Made by a program: the position numbers and the translations under genes. The notes beneath the pieces are model-generated. The model saw nothing but the letters and a program-made list of their open reading frames with translations. It was not told the DNA's origin and ran no database searches. This document shows, piece by piece, positions 37,547-45,386 of a stretch of DNA of 64,000 nucleotides (position 1 is its first letter; the number at the start of each line of letters is the position of its first letter). This DNA is from Trebonia sp963836195 (lineage in GTDB: Bacteria; Actinomycetota; Actinomycetes; Streptosporangiales; Streptosporangiaceae), in assembly GCA_963836195.1 (NCBI GenBank), contig CAWIIX010000019.1, forward strand, positions 62,001 to 126,000. Direction: 5' to 3'.

Positions 37547-38656
37547 TCAGTCCGGCATCCGCAGCACCGGCTTGATCACGTCGCCCGAGCGCGACGCCTC
37601 GAACGCCTCGTTCACCCGCTCAAGCGGGAACGTCTCGATCAGCCGGTCGTAGGGGAACCGCCCCTGCTTGTTCAGCGTGATCAGCGCGTTGATCAGCGAC
37701 GCCGACCGCCCCTCGCCGCCGAGCGTGCCGATCACCCGCTTGCCCCACAGCGTCGACATGTGGTCGAGGGCGAACGACGCCCCGGCCGGCGCCCCGCCGA
37801 TCAGCGTCACGGTGCCGCGCATGCCGACCGAGTCGGCCGCCTGCCGCAGCACCGAGACGTTGCCGGTGCAGTCGAGGCTGAAGTCGGCGGGCCCGCCGCA
37901 GATCTCGTGCACCGCCGCGACCGGGTCGACGCCGGGCGCCGACACGTCGATCGTCTCGGTCGCGCCGAGCTCGCGCGCCAGCGTCAGCCGCGACGCCAGC
38001 CGGTCCACCGCGATGATCGACGTCGCCGGCGTCAGCCGGGCCGCCATCACCGCCGAGAGCCCGACCGCGCCGGCCCCGTAGATCACGACCGACGACCCCG
38101 CCCCCGGCCGCAGCGCGTTCAGCACCGCCCCCGCGCCGGTCGAGATCCCGCAGGCCAGCGGCCCGAGCAGCGCGACGTCGGCCGACGGGTCGACCACCAC
38201 CAGCGCCCGGGCCGCGCACACCGCATACGACGCGAACGACGACTGGCCGAAGAAGTGGCTGTTCAGCGGCGACCCGTCCAGCCGCCGGAGCGACGTGGTC
38301 CCGTCCGCCCGCCCGCCCCGCAGCACCAGCGGCCCCAGATCCAGGCAGTAGCGCGGCTGCCCGTCCAGGCAGTTCCGGCAGGACCCGCACCACGGCCAGC
38401 CGATCACCACCTTGTCCCCAACAGCCACATTGGTAACGCCGGACCCAAGCGCGGCGACGATCCCGGCCCCCTCGTGCCCGAGCACGCCCGGCGCCGGGAA
38501 CGGCATGTCCCCGTCCCGCGCGATCGCGTCGGTATGGCACACGCCGGTCGCCACTACCTTCACCAGGGCCTCGCCAGGACCAGGCGAGTCAACCTCCACC
38601 TCGGCCACCGTCAGCGGCGTGAACAGCTTCTCGAAAACAGCCGCCGTAGCCCGCAT
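37547..38656 (-). CDS. Zinc-dependent (aryl-)alcohol dehydrogenase
   Basis: A 369-residue MDR alcohol dehydrogenase. Catalytic zinc residues lie in TGVCHTD and GHEGAG. The structural-zinc Cys cluster is WCGSCRNCLDGQPRYC. The Rossmann motif is VVIYGAGAVGLSAVMAARL, followed by the Asp in IIAVDRLASRL, suggesting NAD. The substrate loop GQSSFASYAV and PLACGISTGAGAV match class III/aryl-alcohol dehydrogenases. ATG 38656 has AGGGAG upstream. It lies downstream of the esterase and Baeyer-Villiger monooxygenase genes on the same strand, suggesting it oxidises the secondary alcohol that feeds that pathway or the alcohol released by the esterase. A 22-bp hairpin lies between it and the esterase gene, so it may have its own promoter. 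Confidence 0.9.
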   Translation of the reverse strand: MRATAAVFEKLFTPLTVAEVEVDSPGPGEALVKVVATGVCHTDAIARDGDMPFPAPGVLGHEGAGIVAALGSGVTNVAVGDKVVIGWPWCGSCRNCLDGQPRYCLDLGPLVLRGGRADGTTSLRRLDGSPLNSHFFGQSSFASYAVCAARALVVVDPSADVALLGPLACGISTGAGAVLNALRPGAGSSVVIYGAGAVGLSAVMAARLTPATSIIAVDRLASRLTLARELGATETIDVSAPGVDPVAAVHEICGGPADFSLDCTGNVSVLRQAADSVGMRGTVTLIGGAPAGASFALDHMSTLWGKRVIGTLGGEGRSASLINALITLNKQGRFPYDRLIETFPLERVNEAFEASRSGDVIKPVLRMPD

Positions 38657-38682
38657 GCCCACCGACTCCCTAGCTCGAGGCC

Positions 38683-38732
38683 TGATCGTGGATCGTTATG
38701 TACATTCGGGTGTACATAACGATCCACGATCA
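38683..38732. terminator. Perfect 22-bp hairpin with TTCGGG loop
   Basis: Arms 38683-38704 and 38711-38732 are exact complements (TGATCGTGGATCGTTATGTA begins the arm). It begins 6 bp after the esterase stop on the minus strand and ends 26 bp before the ADH start. It could be a terminator, an mRNA-stabilising element or an operator for the ADH gene. Confidence 0.65.
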
Positions 38733-38738
38733 TTGAAT

Positions 38739-39746
38739 TCACTCGTCGGCGGCCGACGCCGTCGGCGAAGCCGCTCCAGAATCGACCCCGGACGCGGACG
38801 CGGAAACGGCCGCGTCGACCGCCGCCCGGATCGCGACGCCCGCGTCCGCCACCGCCCGGTCGGCGTCGTCGATCACGTTCACGAACGTGAAGAACCCGTG
38901 GATCTGCGACCCGAAGTGCCGGTGCTCGACCGGCACCCGCGCCGCCCGCAGCCGTTCCGCGCACTCGAACCCCTCGTCCCGCAGCGGGTCGTGCTCGGCC
39001 GTGATCACGTACGCGGGCGGCAGCCCGCTCAGGTCGCCCGCCCGCAGCGGCGAGGCGTAGGGGTTGACCCGGACGGCCGGGTCGGGCGCGTAGTGGTTCC
39101 AGAACCAGACCATGTCGCCCCGGTTGATGATGAACTCGTCCCCGTCGTACTCGTGGTACGACTTCCGGTCGAGGTCGCAGTCGGCCACCGGGTAGACCAG
39201 CAGCTGCAGGGCCAGCGCGGGCCCGCCCGCGTCGCGCGCCCGCAGCGCGGCGACCAGGGCCAGGTTCCCGCCCGCGCTGTCGCCGGCCACGACGACCGGC
39301 CGCCCGGCCGCCAGCCCCGAAGGCGAGGCGATCCACTCCAGGGCCGCGAACGCGTCGTCGGTCGCGGCCGGGAAGGCGTGCTCGGGCGCGAGCCGGTAGT
39401 CCACGCTCACCACGTCGCACCCGGACGCGACCGCGAGCGCACGGCAGCACGCGTCCCACGCGTTGACCGACCCCACCACCCAGCCGCCCCCGTGGTAGTA
39501 CACGACGACGCCGGGCGCGGCGGCGGACGAGGACGGCGAGTACACCCGGGCCGGCATCCCGCCCGCCCGCGAGGGAATCGTGATGTCCCACACCGAGGCC
39601 ACGTCGGGCCCGGGCCCGATGATCACGCCGTTCGCCTCGACCACCGCCCGCCCCTCGGACGGCGTCAGCTCCCACAACGGCGGCACGCCGGACGCGGCCT
39701 TCCCGTCGAGTACCTGCTGCGCCTGGGGATGCACAGAATGGCCCAC
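38739..39746 (-). CDS. HSL-family alpha/beta hydrolase (esterase)
   Basis: A 335-residue alpha/beta hydrolase of the hormone-sensitive-lipase family. The oxyanion HGGG motif is YYHGGGWVVGS, followed by a VDYRLAPEHAFPAA block and the nucleophile GDSAGGN. EHDPLRDEG carries the catalytic Asp and SQIHGFF the His. GTG 39746 is preceded by GGAGG at 5 bases; a longer in-frame start at 39758 is possible. It lies 65 bp downstream of a Baeyer-Villiger monooxygenase gene. Such pairs hydrolyse the ester or lactone made by the monooxygenase. It is cytoplasmic. Confidence 0.9.
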   Translation of the reverse strand: MGHSVHPQAQQVLDGKAASGVPPLWELTPSEGRAVVEANGVIIGPGPDVASVWDITIPSRAGGMPARVYSPSSSAAAPGVVVYYHGGGWVVGSVNAWDACCRALAVASGCDVVSVDYRLAPEHAFPAATDDAFAALEWIASPSGLAAGRPVVVAGDSAGGNLALVAALRARDAGGPALALQLLVYPVADCDLDRKSYHEYDGDEFIINRGDMVWFWNHYAPDPAVRVNPYASPLRAGDLSGLPPAYVITAEHDPLRDEGFECAERLRAARVPVEHRHFGSQIHGFFTFVNVIDDADRAVADAGVAIRAAVDAAVSASASGVDSGAASPTASAADE

Positions 39747-39811
39747 CGCTACCTCCACCGATCCGAGAACCGGCCCTCGTCATTGACGGCCGGGAGAATC
39801 CAAATAAAAGA

Positions 39812-41410
39812 TCAAGGGGCGCCGAGCGCGAACCCCGGGTAGCCCGCCGCGGCCACCTCATCGCACTTCACGCCGTACGGTCCGACGCCGCCGACGTAGG
39901 TCGTGAACACCCGGGGCTTGCCCGGGATGTTCGCCCCGATGTACCAGGAGTCCGCCCGCGGGAACAGCGTCGAGTACGCCACCTCGGTCACGTGCGCCAT
40001 CCACGCGTCCTCGGCCTCCGGCAAGGCCTCGACGGTCGCGTGCCCGTGCGCGGACAGGTAGCCGATGCAGTCCCGGATCCACTCCACGTGCTGCTCGATC
40101 GAGAGCGCCATGTTGCTCAGCACCGACGGCGACCCGGGGCCGGTCACGATGAACATGTTCGGGAACCCCGGGGTGGCGATCCCCAGGTAGGCGCGCGGCC
40201 CGGCCGCCCACCGGTCGGCCAGCGCGACCCCGCAGGCGCCGCGGACGTCGATCTGCCGCAGCGCCCCCGAGATCGCGTCGAACCCGGTCGCGAACACGAT
40301 CGCGTCCAGCTCGTAGAACGCCGAGGTCGTCGACAGCCCGCCCGCCGACGCCGACACCAGCGGCGTCGAGCGCAGGTCGACCAGCGACACGTTGGGCCGG
40401 TTATACATCGCGTAGTAGTCGTCGCTCTGGCACAGCCGCTTCGACCCGACCGGGAACGTCCGCGGGCACAGCAGCTCGGCCACGACCGGATCGGAAACCG
40501 TCTCCCTGATCCGGTCCCGCATGAACTCGGCGATGACCTCGTTAGCCTCCGCCGATACGAGCAGGTCGGTGTACGCGCCCAGGAACGGCATCCCGCCGCC
40601 CGCCCGCCAGCGCTCGGCGAACGTCCGCTGGACGTCCTCGGGCGGCTCGCCGAGCACCGGCCGCCCGGTCCCGGTGATCGGCACGCCGAGGAACGACTCC
40701 CGCGCCTCCTTCCGGTACTCCCGGTAGCGCGACTTGAACTCCCGCTCGTCCTCCGGCTCCCACGGCCGGTTCCGGTTCGGCACCGCGTAGTTCGGCGTGC
40801 GCTGGAACACGTGCAGCTCGGACGCGACGGCCGCGATCTCCGGCGCGATCTGGATCCCGGTCGACCCGGTGCCGACCAGCCCGACCCGCTGGCCGGCGAA
40901 GTCGACGCCCTCGGCCGGCCACCGCGCGGTGTGATACCAGGGCCCGGAGAACGTCTCGAGCCCCGGCAGCGACGGCACCTGGTACGCCGACAGGCACCCC
41001 ACCGCCGAGACGAAGAACCGGGCCGTCACCGCCGCCCCGCCCTGCGTCGTCACTGTCCACTCGGCCGTGTCATCGGACCAGGCGGCCGCCGTCACCCGCG
41101 TGTTGAGCTGGATATGCGGCCACAGCCCGAACCGGTCGGCCACGTGGCCGAGGTACCGCAGGATCTCCGGCTGGGCCGGGTAGCGCTCGCTCCACGACCA
41201 TTCCTGCTCGAGCTCGGGCGAGAACGAGAACGAGTAGTCCTTGGACTCCACATCGCACCGCGCGCCCGGGTAGCTGTTCCAGAACCAGGTCCCGCCGATC
41301 CCGCTCCCGGCCTCGAACGCCCGCACCGTCAGCCCCGAAGACCGCAGCGCGTGCACCGCGTAGATCCCGGCGAACCCGGCCCCCACCACTACCACATCCA
41401 GGTCCGCCAC
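39812..41410 (-). CDS. Baeyer-Villiger (flavin-containing) monooxygenase
   Basis: A 532-residue FAD- and NADPH-dependent monooxygenase. The FAD motif is VVVGAGFAGIYAVHALR, with GGTWFWNSYPGARCDVES (the BVMO GGxWxxxxYPGxxxD block). The fingerprint FSGPWYHTARWP matches FxGxxxHTxxWP. The NADPH motif is VGLVGTGSTGIQIAPEIA, and ATGFDAISG lies near the C-terminus. AAGGAGGA sits 7 bases before GTG 41410. It inserts oxygen next to a ketone carbonyl, giving esters or lactones. It is first in a minus-strand run BVMO-esterase-ADH. Only ketone type is predicted; the true substrate is unknown. Confidence 0.93.
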   Translation of the reverse strand: MADLDVVVVGAGFAGIYAVHALRSSGLTVRAFEAGSGIGGTWFWNSYPGARCDVESKDYSFSFSPELEQEWSWSERYPAQPEILRYLGHVADRFGLWPHIQLNTRVTAAAWSDDTAEWTVTTQGGAAVTARFFVSAVGCLSAYQVPSLPGLETFSGPWYHTARWPAEGVDFAGQRVGLVGTGSTGIQIAPEIAAVASELHVFQRTPNYAVPNRNRPWEPEDEREFKSRYREYRKEARESFLGVPITGTGRPVLGEPPEDVQRTFAERWRAGGGMPFLGAYTDLLVSAEANEVIAEFMRDRIRETVSDPVVAELLCPRTFPVGSKRLCQSDDYYAMYNRPNVSLVDLRSTPLVSASAGGLSTTSAFYELDAIVFATGFDAISGALRQIDVRGACGVALADRWAAGPRAYLGIATPGFPNMFIVTGPGSPSVLSNMALSIEQHVEWIRDCIGYLSAHGHATVEALPEAEDAWMAHVTEVAYSTLFPRADSWYIGANIPGKPRVFTTYVGGVGPYGVKCDEVAAAGYPGFALGAP

Positions 41411-41510
41411 CGACGCTCCTCCTTCGGAACTCTCATCAGACGTTAGGAGAAGACAAATCCCCCGGTCAATGGCCCAGCGCAAACCAACCTGCGGGCCCGC
41501 CTTTGGTTTA

Positions 41511-41541
41511 AAAGCCAAAACCGTCATCTCGAACGGACCCT
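41511..41541 (-). repeat. Intergenic motif copy C
   Basis: On the minus strand it reads GGTCCGTTCGAGATGACGGT then TTTGG. It lies between the divergent BVMO and GNAT genes, where both promoters must be. Confidence 0.55.
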
Positions 41542-41583
41542 GGGTGCCCGTCCGGCCGGCCATGGCTCGGTAGGGTTCGGGAC

Positions 41584-42009
41584 GTGATCTGGTCATACGG
41601 AACCTACGAGCTCGACGATGACCCGAGCCGAGTGGACGTCGACGCGGTCTGGGCCTTCCTGTCCACCGAGGCCTATTGGGGCAGGTCGCGGTCCCGGTCC
41701 GACTTCGAGGCCCAGCTGGCGACCGCCTGGCGGATCGTCGGCGCCTACGAGACCACCACCGGCCGCCTGGTCGGCTTCACCCGCTCGATCTCAGACGGCG
41801 TGGCCTTCGGCTACCTGTCGGACGTCTTCGTCCTCCCCGACGCCCGCGGCACCGGCCTCGGCAAGGAACTAGTGGCGACAACGATCGACCGGGGCCCCGG
41901 CGCCCACTTCCGCTGGAGCCTCCACACCTCCGACGCCCACGGCCTCTACCGCCAATTCGGCTTCGCACCCCCCGACCCCAGATACCTAGAACGCCCCAGC
42001 CACCCCTAA
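41584..42009 (+). CDS. GNAT-family N-acetyltransferase
   Basis: A 141-residue single-domain GNAT. The acetyl-CoA P-loop is VLPDARGTGLGKELVATTI (motif A), preceded by FGYLSDVFVLPD (strands 4) and followed by LHTSDAHGLYRQFGFAPPD (motif B). The short N-terminal part has AYWGRSRSRSDFEAQL. GTG 41584 is the first plausible start. It acetylates an unidentified small molecule or protein. No operon partner follows: a long C-rich noncoding stretch separates it from the next gene. Confidence 0.88.
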   Translation: MIWSYGTYELDDDPSRVDVDAVWAFLSTEAYWGRSRSRSDFEAQLATAWRIVGAYETTTGRLVGFTRSISDGVAFGYLSDVFVLPDARGTGLGKELVATTIDRGPGAHFRWSLHTSDAHGLYRQFGFAPPDPRYLERPSHP

Positions 42010-42290
42010 CCCCGCCCCCCCGCCACCACCCCCACCCAACCCCCCCGCCACCCAAACGGCCGTGCCCACCCAACCCCCCCGCCACCCAAACGGCCCTTCC
42101 CACCTAAACGGCCCTGCCCACCTAAACGCCCGGCCACCCACACGCCCAGCAACCGATCCCACCCGCCGGCCGCATCGCCCACCTCACCAACCCCACGCGT
42201 CCCCGCCCGTCCACGCGATTAGCCGCCCCCCATCCACCCGGCGCCCGCGCCGGCGCTGCCAGGACGTGGTGGCCAATGGGGTGAACGAGG
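42010..42290. repeat. C-rich low-complexity stretch with direct repeats
   Basis: About 170 bases are nearly free of G runs and full of CCACCCAAACGGCC-like units; CCCCCCGCCACCCAAACGGC occurs twice (around 42040 and 42080). The end of the stretch is ordinary. No gene is supported. Confidence 0.6.
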
Positions 42291-42983
42291 TCAGTGGGGG
42301 AGGCGTTCCAGCCGCGCGCGCTCAGCCGGCAGCACGTTGCCGTCGAGTAGCCGGTCGCGGACGGCCAGTGCGCGCCAGGCCTGGTCGATCGGGCCCGCCG
42401 CCCGCACGAACGAGCGGGTGAACTGCGCCTGCAGGCCCGGCACGGCCGCCGCCGCGAGCCCGGCGCGCGGCACCTCCGACGAGGCGAGGATCACCCAGGT
42501 CCACGCGACGTCGTACATCGCGGGCCCGCGGGCCGCGCCCTCCCAGTCGATGATCACCGGCCCGGCCGCGGTGAGGATCACGTTCATCGGGTGCAGGTCC
42601 CGGTGCACCAGCACCTGGCTGTCCAGGTCCTCGTCGCCGCCCGCCACGCGAAGCCCCGGCAGCGGAGGCGCCTGGTGGACGGTTTCGTGCAGCCGGGCCA
42701 GGAGCCGGGCCTGGCGGCGCAACGTCCACGGCCGGCGGCCCAGGACGTCCAGCATCGTCGGGCCCGTCACCCGCTCCATGACGATGTCGGAGCCGGCCAC
42801 CTCGAAGACCTCCGGCACGGGCACGCCGTGCGCCCGCGCGTGCGCCATGACCTGGGCCTCACGATCGACGGCGGCCGGGTCACGCCCGTCCCGGTACCGC
42901 CGCAGCACCCGCCCCCCGCCGACGTCGTACACGTCCGCATTCCGTCCGGCCCCGACGAGCGTTCCCGGCAATTCGGTCTCCAC
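42291..42983 (-). CDS. Aminoglycoside phosphotransferase-family kinase-like protein
   Basis: A 230-residue APH-fold small-molecule kinase. The N-lobe contains GAGRNADVYDVGGGRVLRRYRDG. The catalytic loop is VLVHRDLHPMNVIL (Asp base) and the metal-binding DFG-like motif is VIIDWEGAARG, then MYDVAWTW. Kinases of this family phosphorylate antibiotics, homoserine, or other hydroxy metabolites. At 230 residues it is shorter than typical APHs, so resistance is not implied. The gene is separated from the Clp_N gene by a perfect hairpin. Confidence 0.85.
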   Translation of the reverse strand: METELPGTLVGAGRNADVYDVGGGRVLRRYRDGRDPAAVDREAQVMAHARAHGVPVPEVFEVAGSDIVMERVTGPTMLDVLGRRPWTLRRQARLLARLHETVHQAPPLPGLRVAGGDEDLDSQVLVHRDLHPMNVILTAAGPVIIDWEGAARGPAMYDVAWTWVILASSEVPRAGLAAAAVPGLQAQFTRSFVRAAGPIDQAWRALAVRDRLLDGNVLPAERARLERLPH

Positions 42984-43066
42984 CCATCGAGTCTCCCATT
43001 TCCGGCCCGATCCCCATCAATGATTTACCTACAGCCGAACCGTTTCCGGTCCGCTCGCGATGGAAT

Positions 43067-43105
43067 GCCGTCGGCCCGGCATTGCGGCAATGCCGGGCCG
43101 ACGGC
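43067..43105. terminator. Perfect 18-bp hairpin after the Clp_N gene
   Basis: Arms 43067-43084 and 43088-43105 (GCCGTCGGCCCGGCATTG) are exact complements with a 3-base loop. The hairpin ends just before the stop of the minus-strand Clp_N gene at 43108. Confidence 0.7.
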
Positions 43106-43107
43106 CG

Positions 43108-44177
43108 CTACGCGGCAGCCGACGAGGACCCGCTGCCGGCGATCTTGGCCAGCGAATCGCGCAGTTCCCGCCAGACGGCAGCGAGGCTGGCGGCGGCGGG
43201 ATGGTCACCCCGAATCACGCTCGTCGTCGCCGAGTCGCCCGCCCCGGCCTCGCCGGCACCGCCGGACTGGTCGCCCTGGCCCGGCTGGGCGCTGGCGTTG
43301 ACGGCCGCGAGGGCGTCCTTTCCCGCCTCCACCAGCACCGGGTCGACGATGACGATGGTGAGCGTCTCGTCCGCGACCTGGATGGACATCTGGCGCGGCC
43401 GGCCTCCTCCGGCGGCTCGTCGGTGGTGCCGGTGACGTCCGCCGTGCGCAGCAACTCCCGGGCCTGGTCAAGGTCGACGCCGAGCCCCGCCAGCGTCCGC
43501 GCCGCCGCCGAGTTGGGATCGGCCAGCGCGGCCAGCAGCAGGTGGTGCGAACCAACCGGGGCGCCGCCCGCCAGCCGGGCGGCCTCCGTCAGCGTGGCGT
43601 CCGTGGCCGGGGTTGCGCCCACCTGGCCCGCGTCGCCCTCGTCCCGAGGGCCCCAATGCCGCGCCCTGACCCGCCGCAGCAACGTACCGGTGGCCGCCGC
43701 CAGCCTGCCCTCCTCACCCTCGCCCGGCGGCACGGCATCGAGCACCGCCGCGCGGAGAGCGAGCAGGTCGGTGTGCTTGCGCATGATCTGCACCGCGACC
43801 CCCTCGTCCTCCCGGATCAGGCCAAGCAGTAGGTGCTCGGTGCCGATGTAGTTGTGATGCAGCTGCAGCGCCTCGCGCAGCGCCAGCTCAAGCACCTTCT
43901 TGGCCCGCGGTGTGAACGGGATGTGCCCGGTCTTGGCCTTGCCCTTGCCGATGCCGACCTTGTCGATGACCTCTTCGCGGACGTTTTCCCTGGTCATCCC
44001 AAATTCTTCGAGAATGGCGGGCGCGACCCCGTCCTCTTCATTCGGGAGGCCGTCGGGGCGGTGGAGCAGCGCGAGCAGTAGGTGCTCGGTGCCGATGTAG
44101 TTGTGGTTGAGGTCGCGCGCCTCTTCTTGGGCCGTCACGACGGCGCGGCGCGCGTAGGCAGTGAATCGCTCGAACAT
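43108..44177 (-). CDS. Clp N-terminal-domain protein without AAA modules (one frameshift)
   Basis: Residues 1-145 form a double Clp_N repeat like the start of ClpC (MFERFTAYARRAVVTAQEEA, NHNYIGTEHLLLALL, HHNYIGTEHLLLGLI). A second Clp_N-like region follows (TLTEAARLAGGAPVGSHHLLLAALAD). The frame continues to about 43393 and then steps by one base into a ~90-residue tail (MSIQVADETLTIVIVDPVLVEAGKDAL). There is no ATPase domain, so it is not a full ClpC. Such proteins may act as adaptors for Clp proteases or bind substrates; that is inference. It is divergent from a small MerR-like gene with 81 bp between starts. Confidence 0.8.
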
Positions 44178-44219
44178 GCCATCAGACTGCCGCGTGCTTT
44201 AAACCTAGTCAATACCATG

Positions 44220-44229
44220 CTATTAATAG
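44220..44229. promoter_or_regulatory. AT palindrome in the divergent promoter region
   Basis: CTATTAATAG is a perfect 10-bp palindrome between the divergent Clp_N and MerR-like starts, in an AT-rich 30-bp island. It may mark an operator or -10 element. Confidence 0.35.
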
Positions 44230-44258
44230 GGTGAACGCATACGGGATAGGGGAGGCCC

Positions 44259-44627
44259 ATGGACTGGGAAGACCGGCTCGACGAATGGGAGACCGAGCTT
44301 GAGCTGTCGGCTCAGCTCGACGGCTCCGAGTGGGTGACGCTGGAGAAGGCGGCCGAGCGGACGGGGGTGTCCCGGGCGGCGCTGCGCACCTGGTATCGCG
44401 CTGGCCAGATCCCGTCGAGACTGGTCGACGGCCCGCACGGGCCGCAGCGCCTCGTCCCGCTGGGAGTGGTCGCCGAGCGCGCCGAGGCCTCGCCCCGGCT
44501 CCGCAAGTCCACCGAACGCCGCCTCAGCGACGAGGCCCAGCTGGAGATCCTCCGCCACCGGGTCGACCAGCTCGAACTGCGCCTAGCCGCCCTGGAGCGC
44601 CGCCAGCCCGAGGACGGCACCCGCTAA
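44259..44627 (+). CDS. Small MerR-like HTH protein with C-terminal coiled coil
   Basis: A 122-residue protein preceded by GGGGAGG. An acidic N-terminus (MDWEDRLDEWETELEL) leads to a MerR-like helix-turn-helix WVTLEKAAERTGVSRAALRTWYRAGQIPSRLVDGPHGPQRLVPL. The last 40 residues form a heptad-repeat helix (DEAQLEILRHRVDQLELRLAALERR). It probably binds DNA as a dimer and lacks an effector domain. The divergent Clp_N gene is a possible target, by analogy with HspR-type MerR control of clp genes; the specific link is inference. Confidence 0.78.
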   Translation: MDWEDRLDEWETELELSAQLDGSEWVTLEKAAERTGVSRAALRTWYRAGQIPSRLVDGPHGPQRLVPLGVVAERAEASPRLRKSTERRLSDEAQLEILRHRVDQLELRLAALERRQPEDGTR

Positions 44628-44697
44628 CCCGAAGACCTCACCCGCTAGCCCCGCCGCACCACGAGAACCGCCAGCCCGCGCATCGACGCCAGAGGCG

Positions 44698-45330
44698 CTA
44701 GACCTCGCCGAAGAGGCGGTCGCCCGCGTCGCCGAGGCCGGGCACGATGTAGCCCTTGTCGTTCAGGTGGTCGTCGATCGCGCCGGTGACGACGCGGACG
44801 TTCTCGCCCGGGAAGGCGTCGTCGATCTTGGCCAGGCCCTCGGGCGCCGCGAGCAGGCAGACCGCGGTGACCGCGGTCGCGCCTCGGTCGAGGAGCATGC
44901 TGATCACCGTGACCAGGGTGCCGCCGGTGGCGAGCATCGGGTCGAGAACGAACACCTCGCGCCCGGCCAGGTCGACCGGGAGCCGGTTGGCGTAGGTGGA
45001 CGCGACCAGCGACTCCTCGTCGCGGACCATGCCGACGAAGCCGACGCTGGCCATCGGCATCAGCCGGGTCATCCCGTCGAGCATGCCGATCCCGGCCCGC
45101 AGCACCGGGACGATCAGCGGCTTGGGCTCATCGAGCATGGCCCCGGTGGCAACCGCGACCGGGGTGGTGACCTCCACCGGCGTGACGCGGACGTCCCTGG
45201 TCGCCTCGTAGGCGAGCAGGGTCACCAGCTCGCTGGCGAGCATGCGGAAGGTGGCGTTGTCGGTGGTGGCCGCGCGGAGCAGCGTCAGCTTGTGGGTGAC
45301 GAGCGGGTGGTCGGCGAGCAGCGTGCGCAT
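44698..45330 (-). CDS. upp: Uracil phosphoribosyltransferase
   Basis: A 210-residue enzyme that converts uracil and PRPP to UMP in pyrimidine salvage. It begins MRTLLADHPLVTHKLTLLRAA with LVTLLAYEATRDVRVTPVEV, then LRAGIGMLDGMTRLMP. The PRPP-binding loop is VFVLDPMLATGGTLVTVI, and the uracil-binding C-terminus is GYIVPGLGDAGDRLFG. It matches the family end to end. Its upstream region holds a 20-bp-period direct repeat. It is not obviously in an operon with the IclR gene further upstream. Confidence 0.95.
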   Translation of the reverse strand: MRTLLADHPLVTHKLTLLRAATTDNATFRMLASELVTLLAYEATRDVRVTPVEVTTPVAVATGAMLDEPKPLIVPVLRAGIGMLDGMTRLMPMASVGFVGMVRDEESLVASTYANRLPVDLAGREVFVLDPMLATGGTLVTVISMLLDRGATAVTAVCLLAAPEGLAKIDDAFPGENVRVVTGAIDDHLNDKGYIVPGLGDAGDRLFGEV

Positions 45331-45341
45331 GGAGCATAAGT

Positions 45342-45380
45342 GTGTCAGGTGGCCCGCCCGGGTGTCAGGTGGCCCGCCCG
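45342..45380. repeat. Direct repeat upstream of upp, 20-bp period
   Basis: GTGTCAGGTGGCCCGCCCG occurs at 45342-45360 and again at 45362-45380. It lies between the upp start and the IclR stop and overlaps the likely upp promoter. Confidence 0.6.
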
Positions 45381-45386
45381 CGTCGG

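Noticed and set aside
42291..42983. Aminoglycoside resistance gene
   Set aside because: The APH fold is broad and this member is short, with no resistance-specific context.
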